From assembly GCA_932521035.1 (NCBI GenBank), contig OW051493.1, forward strand, positions 6,510,001-6,574,000: a stretch of 64,000 nucleotides of DNA. The letters are read 5' to 3'. Made by a program: the position numbers and the translations under genes. Positions 58,197-64,000 of the stretch are shown here, in pieces. Source of the stretch: Oscheius dolichura. Taxonomy: Eukaryota; Nematoda; Chromadorea; Rhabditida; Rhabditidae. Under the pieces are notes generated by a model, which did no database searches, was not told where the DNA came from, and worked only from the letters and a program-made list of their open reading frames with translations. Every line of letters begins with the position of its first letter. Positions within the stretch are counted from its first letter, which is position 1.

Positions 58197-59765
58197 CTAA
58201 AAATGCTCTTCTTCTTTCTCTGTTTCCTGAAACTCTACCTGGGTTACGGTATTCCCTTTACAGATTCGCTGATAGAGCCGCGAGCCGAGGTAGATACAGA
58301 CGAGAGGCTTGTCCGTGAGAATGGCGGTGACGACAATGATGGTGAAGGAGATGTCTGATTCTGGCTCGGGGAGACACATGTAGATCAGGACCATGGCGAT
58401 ACCTGGGAAGAGGACAGTAAACTATTGTCCGAAACACACCGATATTCTGTATGCCGGTCTCGATAGCAATTGTCATAGTGTCCTTAAAGGTCTGTCGGCA
58501 GCAGGCAGCCACAATAAAGGCGGCGAGATAGCCGAGCCAGGGGAGGGCGCATCCACATATGAACATATTCCAATTGACCAGCCAGACCATGTAGAAGTTG
58601 GCGTAGATGGCGCCGATCGTGAGAGTGATCATCGCTCCCCAGACGACTCTCTAGAGGAAAGCAGGGTTAGGACCAACAGGGACGGCTACCTTGATCCACT
58701 TCTGAATGAGAGCCACGTACTGGGGACGAAAGTGGGTGAGAGCCATTCCGGCCATGGTGGGGAGGACGAGACCGAGCAGACTCTGAAGGGGAGTGTCTCT
58801 CTTGACCGGCTTCCCTACCTTGAAGATCTTGGAGAATGGGATGGTAATCCGGGTGTCATCCATGAATTGTGTTCCCAGCGTCTTCAACCATAACGGCATC
58901 ATTATGGTTGAGGCGAGGGTTTGGAAGAATGTCATCGAGATGGAGAGGTCCAAATTTCCGTTGAAGATTATTGTCCAGAAGGACGACTTCCCTCCCCCGG
59001 GGCAGGTGGCCACCGCGAAGAGGGCCAGACGGACGGAGACGTCCTGGGAGGGCATGCAGTAGTTGGCCAGAAGGAAGCCTATCTGAACAAGGATAGAGTC
59101 ACAGTTTTGTAGTAAAGTATCAACTAACGGTTGGCATGAGTCCGAACTGGCAGACGAAACCGACCACCGGGCCGATTGGCTTCTTGGCAATCTTGGCGAT
59201 GTGCTCAATTTTGAGCTGGGTGCCCATCATGAAGGTGACCAAGAGGACGAAGACGGTGACAGTCGAGGCGAAGATCTTGGCTATGACATGGCCTGACCGA
59301 GAGCGGAGGAGTCTCAGCGGGTAGGTGTATTCCCTAGAAGATATAGTGTGTCATTTGGGAGAGGACCCACCGTCCGTCTATCCTCAGATTAAGCCTCGTA
59401 AATCCCAAGAAATCAGCCCTAATAGTGACGTTGACCTCTGCTGTATCGGCTCCGGCGGTGTCCACTTTCCCCGACTGGTTTATGACCTGGAATTAGAGAT
59501 GGCTTCCCGCCTCCTTTGCAGCTCCTACCCGGCAGAGAAATGTATCCTCGCATTCCGCTTCGACTGTGATTTTTTCGCTTCTTTCCAGTCTACTTATTCT
59601 CACCAAAAGACTTCTAAAAGAGTGGATATTCTCAAAGGGAAGTAAATTAGGAACGAACCTCGTTTCGTCAGTCCTGAACTTATCCAACTCCGGTGGCTCA
59701 AAGGTGACATTCAGGGGATGGACAGCAGGAAGGAGGAGGCAGAGCAGACCCAAATATTTGAGCAT
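58197..59765 (-). CDS. SLC10-family (bile-acid/Na+ symporter-like) transporter
   Basis: Reading from ATG at 59765, the signal peptide MLKYLGLLCLLLPAVHP is followed by an ectodomain (NVTFEPPELDKFRTDETR...) as in the P3/SLC10A3 type, then multiple TM helices. The family signature is present: an ATCPGGGKSSFWTIIFNGN segment followed by LDLSISMTFFQTLASTIMMP. Later parts are LLGLVLPTMAGMALTHFRP, MVWLVNWNMFICGCALPWLG, QTFKDTMTIAIETGIQNIG and PLVCIYLGSRLYQRICKG. The C-terminus is acidic (ETEKEEEHF). It likely moves organic anions with Na+ at the plasma membrane; the substrate cannot be told. Stop TAG is at 58197-58199. Confidence 0.8.
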
Positions 59766-61505
59766 ATCTAAAAAGGGAATAGGATAATCACCGTCTCCCT
59801 GGGAACGAGGAAAACAGGGGAAAATAGGCACGGGGAGGAGTGATCACTGTAAGAGCCTCGAGAGAAGTTCCTACTGGGGACGGCTAATCACGGCTGGCAT
59901 TTACGTCAACGGGATGGATTCTCTAGGATAAATATGATAGGATTTGGGAAATGCTACTATTAGGGCAGCGGAATCGGAGGAAACGGAAAACAAGACTGTC
60001 CGAGGGGAGGATCACCTGGGCAGCCACCTTTAGCCACAGGTGATGGGATAATTAATTAGAGTAGAGCTAGATTCGTACACTCCGCTGTGCCCGGGAGGGA
60101 GAAGAGGTGGAAGTGAGGACACCTACGTGGGAGACTGGAAGGAGCCTGCTTTTTTATTAGGAGGATGAGAATATATCGAGGAGGAAGTACAATATCTGGT
60201 CGAGGAGGCGCGGGACAAGGGACACAGTAAGACAGCAACCGAGCCACAATGAAGACCCTTAGAAGCAGAGTAGAGTAGAGTAAAATCTGTTAGGAATAAT
60301 CTTTTTGTACCCATTTCCCAGCTAGCCCGCCTCTTTTCCCTGCCCTGTGCAACCACCTGGGCATAATAATAATCTGAAATGTTATTCTACACCGTAATTG
60401 AGTAGCAGCTGGAGAGTAACAGGTGTATAATCAGATTTAACATTTCTGCAAAAAAAAATGTAGGGAGAAAATTCCGTAGTTTTGGATCAAATTGTCACCC
60501 TCGCGAAGAAGGCTCTGACTATAGATAGCCGATGTTCTTTTAACGGAACCTCTAAGAGGATTACGCGGATAAGATGGTGGATGAGGAGCACTGCCTCGAA
60601 GACCCCCTCAAACTGTAGCACTTGTTGTTGTCCCCGAGGCAATACCCGTAAACCAAAAGTACTGTCTCCCTTTTACTGTTCGAGAAACAAACAGATCTGC
60701 GAATGAGGTCTAAATTGAGCCTAATCTTGCCCCTCCGGGGTAAGAATCTCTATTCGACCGAACTGTCGTCGTCCAAGAGGGGCCCGGCAAGAATATATTT
60801 CCCAAGAACTCCGTAGCTATGAGTCATCTCATCTTCAACTCTCCGTTTTCTACGGGGAACAGTGCAATCTTTCTTTTGAAAATGTCTGGATTTTGACCTC
60901 ATTAGGGAGGTTTTTGATACAGGGAAGGCGAAGAACGGATGACTCTTTTAGAGACGAACTGGGGAGATTTCCAGGTACGTCTGATCTCAAAATATCCGCT
61001 GTCTCCCCTTTATTGTATTTGGAACAACAGGAACTACAGTAGGTAATCCTCCTAGAACAACAGGAATTATGGTAAACAATCCTCTCAAACAGGAACTACC
61101 GTAATCCACCAGTCAGCACCTTCCCGATTGTAGTTATTTGGCTGGTCACCAGTGCCCTTTTTATTATTTTATCTCCCGTCGCCCTCATGTGTACACCAAA
61201 ATTATTCGAATAATTAATAAAGGGGAGGAAGTGCTGATTATGCGAACGAGATTAGAAGGCACTCGACGACGAGAGATTACCAGCCAGGGGTGGCTAAAAC
61301 CACCTGGCTCATTTGGACGGAGAGAGAGCCTCGACGCCAAACCACCTGCCCCTGGAGGAAACCCTCGGAGGCTACGAGTTCCTCTGACAAGATTACGGTA
61401 AGTATTGTTTATTAGATATCTCGTCTCATTTGTATCTTCTGTTTGTCTGGTTAAAATGAACAGAAAGCTTTTTCTTCTTTTGAGAGATATTCCACCCCTG
61501 GCCGT
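59766..61505. other. Intergenic region with degenerate tandem repeat
   Basis: No gene is supported over 1.7 kb. It contains a three-unit degenerate tandem repeat at 61022-61107. Confidence 0.5.
61022..61107. repeat. Degenerate ~33-bp tandem repeat, three units
   Basis: Units begin GAACAACAGGAACTACAGTA, GAACAACAGGAATTATGGTA and AAACAGGAACTACCGTAATC, each followed by an AATCCTC-type end. Confidence 0.6.
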
Positions 61506-62154
61506 TTAAAACCGATCCACTTCGATCACAACACGGTGGTCTTCATCGTAGTGGCCACGGTCCGTCTCCTAAAAGAGTCTATCCCGTTAAAAGAAGAGGA
61601 GACAAGACTGACCGTACTGACTTTGGGGGTGCCCTTCTCCAGCGCCTCTCTCTCCCTCATCAGCCTGTTCAGAATGGTCCTATCCTCAAAACTCTGAGGA
61701 TTCTCCTTCCGCGGGGCCTGGGTCAGGATCTGGATTCGGGTAATGTGGGCGGCGTCGTCCTCGTCGGCCAGCTCGACGACGTCCGGCTCCTTATCCTTGT
61801 TCTTCTCCGATTTTCGGGAGAATGAGCCGCTGATTTTGGAGGACAGCCGGCGGAGGAGATTGGCAATGGCACCTGGAAAGGGACACCTGGAGGAGGACAG
61901 AGTCTGTACTTACCGGGCTTGTCGACACACTGGTTGACCATGTTCTTGGCTACCATTTTGTTGAGGAGGCCGGACCAGAGCTGGTCCGGCGACTCCGTGG
62001 GCAGCACCGGCACTCCGTTAACCATGATCCGGCCGTCCTCCATATACGAGCGGATATCCTTGGAGATCTTCCTCCTGTCAAAAATGGAACTGGGGCGGGC
62101 CGAGCCGTAGAATTCGATCGAGTCCTCGTGTCCAATATTCATCATTCCGATCAT
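61506..62154 (-). CDS. Uncharacterised soluble protein, three exons
   Basis: Reading from ATG at 62154: MIGMMNIGHEDSIEFYGSAR, then SIFDRRKISKDIRSYMEDGR, PVLPTESPDQLWSGLLNKMV, and after a ~42-nt intron a basic/Ser patch (LLRRLSSKISGSFSRKSEKN), an acidic patch (DVVELADEDDAAHITR), a charged helix (FEDRTILNRLMREREALEKG), and after a further intron ETDRGHYDEDHRVVIEVDRF. The phases agree, giving about 209 residues. No signal peptide, no TM and no recognised family. A TTTTTCAG acceptor lies about 9 bp upstream of the ATG. Confidence 0.55.
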
Positions 62155-64000
62155 TTTTGTTTTCTGAAAAAGGGTGAATTCGAGGAGGAACAAGCCGCGA
62201 GGGAGAAAGTAATTTGCTCGTGATATTTGAGGTTTCGAAATCACGCGCGAGAAATACGAAGAATACTATTAGGAGGAAGAGGCAGGTTTGCCAACAATTG
62301 GATTGTTTACCGGGGAAGGGTCGTCAAAATGGACAGCGAGGAACTGACTGGCAGACACGCGGAACAGGTCATCTCGACCAAAATGTGCAAGGGGAGGAAT
62401 AGGACGGAAGGAGACCTATCGGCCACCTTTCTTCGGCTCGTGAACCGCGTCTGCTCGTTTATATAGAGGATCTCCCTCCCTGCCGTCACTAAATTGGCAA
62501 AGTTCTCTTCCTAGAAAATGTAGTAGACTCCCAAACACGAGGAGATGTAAAGATAAAAACGTCTCTTCCTCTAAAAATAGCAGTATCAGAAAACAGACGA
62601 ATTGGATCCTCCTCGAGACGGGAGAATGACGTCCTCTACAATTCGAGGTGCGTCTTACCCAGACGCAATAACCATCTTTGATATCTTGAGAGGGAAACAA
62701 AAATAGCCGGGGAGGTGTGAATTTATGGGGACGGGGTGGGCGATGATCGGCCGTTTTCATCAAGGATGTTCAACCCATCGACGAGTCTTGCCCCTTGTGC
62801 ACAACGCATGACCCGAGATATCAGATGGAGGAGGTTTGTTAATTTCTCGAATTCAATAGATTTTATCGGGAACTTCAGTTTTTGGAAATATTGGGAAAGA
62901 GAAAAGTCTAGCCATCGGCCATGGGAGAGGCTTCCCTGAAGGCGACCGCAATACAAGCGGGGGAGAGGAAAATGACAAATGTGAGATGGCCGGGAGTGAA
63001 TTGGACAATCAACGGAATGGTTGATGTTTTCCCCGAATACGGTGTGCCGTGGAGTGGAAACGGGGGAGGCCGTGATCTATCGACGGCCGTCTTACCCGGC
63101 CCATCCTTTCGGGGAACACTGCAAAGTAGACGGCGAGAAGCCTAAGAGTTCTCCGTCTCTTCGTCGAATACCATGCAGTGAAGCGGCTAATTTCTTTGTT
63201 TTAAAGGACCGAACGATGGGTTTCCGCTTCGATTTTTGGACAGACCACCTTGAGGAAGAGGGACTAATTCGATCTGGCAGGGGACATGCTAACGTCAAAC
63301 CGACCTGTCTCGAGAAACCAAACAGTTTTGGAACTGAACTACTCGGGAAGGGAGAAGATAGGTCAAGGATCGGGAAAGGGACTGTCCACAAGTGATTGGG
63401 AACGACGAGTTATAGCTATTGCGGCCGAAGAACCGGAATATACCGGGTGTAAAAAAGCGACTGACAAGGACATGATACACCCGGAAGAGAAGGCGACAGA
63501 TACCGTTAGAATAAGGGAGGGTGCCCCCTTATATACCCTACCCCCTATCCATATTCTCGTAAATATGAATTGAGCAAACCTCCTCCGCGGAGTAGCCCGA
63601 AGAGGCGAGCCAAAGACTAAGTCAGTATCAGGAACCGGCCAGTGTTGCATTTTGAGCAGGGGTGATTCAGCGAACCGGCTGCAAAATATCGGGGACAACA
63701 AGTAAGAAAGGGGGAGGATGAGGGGAAAGGGTCACGGGGAGACCGGGCGGACATAACAGAGCTATTTTTAGATAAGAGTACTCGAAAGAGAAGTAAGACT
63801 TGTGGCTATTCACCTGGGGGACACGCACTTTCCTAGGGAATGCCCGGTACCAATGGAAGACAAGAATATATGGTTCGTCCGGGCACAGGCGGCCATCCCC
63901 CTTCACCTGCTCGCTTCTATCTTATTCTGACTTCTGCCGTTTATTTCAGTTTCATTACCAATGAGGCTTCATATTAAAATAACTGTCACCTAGCCATGTG
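62155..64000. other. Right end of window, mostly unassigned
   Basis: No complete gene was modelled. A likely exon of a minus-strand gene entering from the right is listed at 63814-63906. Another possible exon of it lies near 63690-63560 (MQHWPVPDTDLVFGSPL). Other frames lack support. Confidence 0.4.
63814..63906 (-). CDS. Possible internal exon of a gene extending beyond the window
   Basis: A 93-nt block is flanked by GCGAGCAG on the 5' side and GTGAAT on the 3' side, and is open as GDGRLCPDEPYILVFHWYRA then FPRKVRVPQ. Amino-acid composition and splice sites look real; the family is unknown. Confidence 0.3.

Overview
This is nuclear DNA of a small-genome animal, most likely an ecdysozoan and plausibly a nematode. 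The evidence is spliceosomal introns that are mostly 25-60 nt, a gene roughly every 2 kb, animal-only families (an ML/GM2-activator protein, a Ly6-type GPI protein, a forkhead factor, a tandem animal haem peroxidase, an SLC10 transporter), an RTE-type LINE, and AG acceptors lying just upstream of many start codons. No species is named, and the nematode placement is an inference.

Composition is a mosaic. About 3.5-25.6 kb is AT-rich and holds deeply conserved housekeeping genes: APC1 in two blocks (-), a globin-like gene between them (+), NASP (-), TMEM42 (+), SF3A3 (+), DIMT1 (-), a four-TM orphan (+), RER1 (-) and the 5' part of TBL2 (+). About 25.6-41 kb is GC-rich and holds lineage-specific or secreted genes: a 476-residue orphan with a Lys/Ser tail, an ML-domain protein, a Ly6/mucin GPI protein, a furin-processed Cys-rich peptide, a forkhead factor and a Golgi-type coiled-coil protein. 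CNOT2 (42-45 kb) lies in an AT-rich island. About 45.3-64 kb is GC-rich again: an RPGRIP1L-type C2 gene, a decayed RTE LINE, a tRNA-like element, a 5.5 kb double haem peroxidase, a coiled-coil orphan, an SLC10 transporter and another orphan.

The most interesting observations are as follows. (1) APC1 is interrupted at its disordered loop by about 2.4 kb that contains a complete gene on the opposite strand; the phases of the flanking exons do not match and the N-terminal block ends in a stop codon, so either the gene is split into two or it has a giant intron with a nested gene. (2) The first domain of the double peroxidase has lost its distal His, catalytic Arg and proximal His, while the second domain is intact. 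(3) There is a 229-bp dispersed repeat, one copy of which fills a peroxidase intron. (4) The forkhead gene has a ~125-bp-arm foldback element in an intron. (5) A 15-bp motif recurs five times in intron-like positions.

The genes do not form a single pathway. APC1, NASP, SF3A3, DIMT1 and CNOT2 act in cell cycle, chromatin, splicing, rRNA modification and mRNA decay; RER1 and TBL2 act at the ER. The GC-rich half is mainly secretory and cell-surface. Exon models were built by eye from frame, phase and family conservation, so individual splice sites may be wrong.
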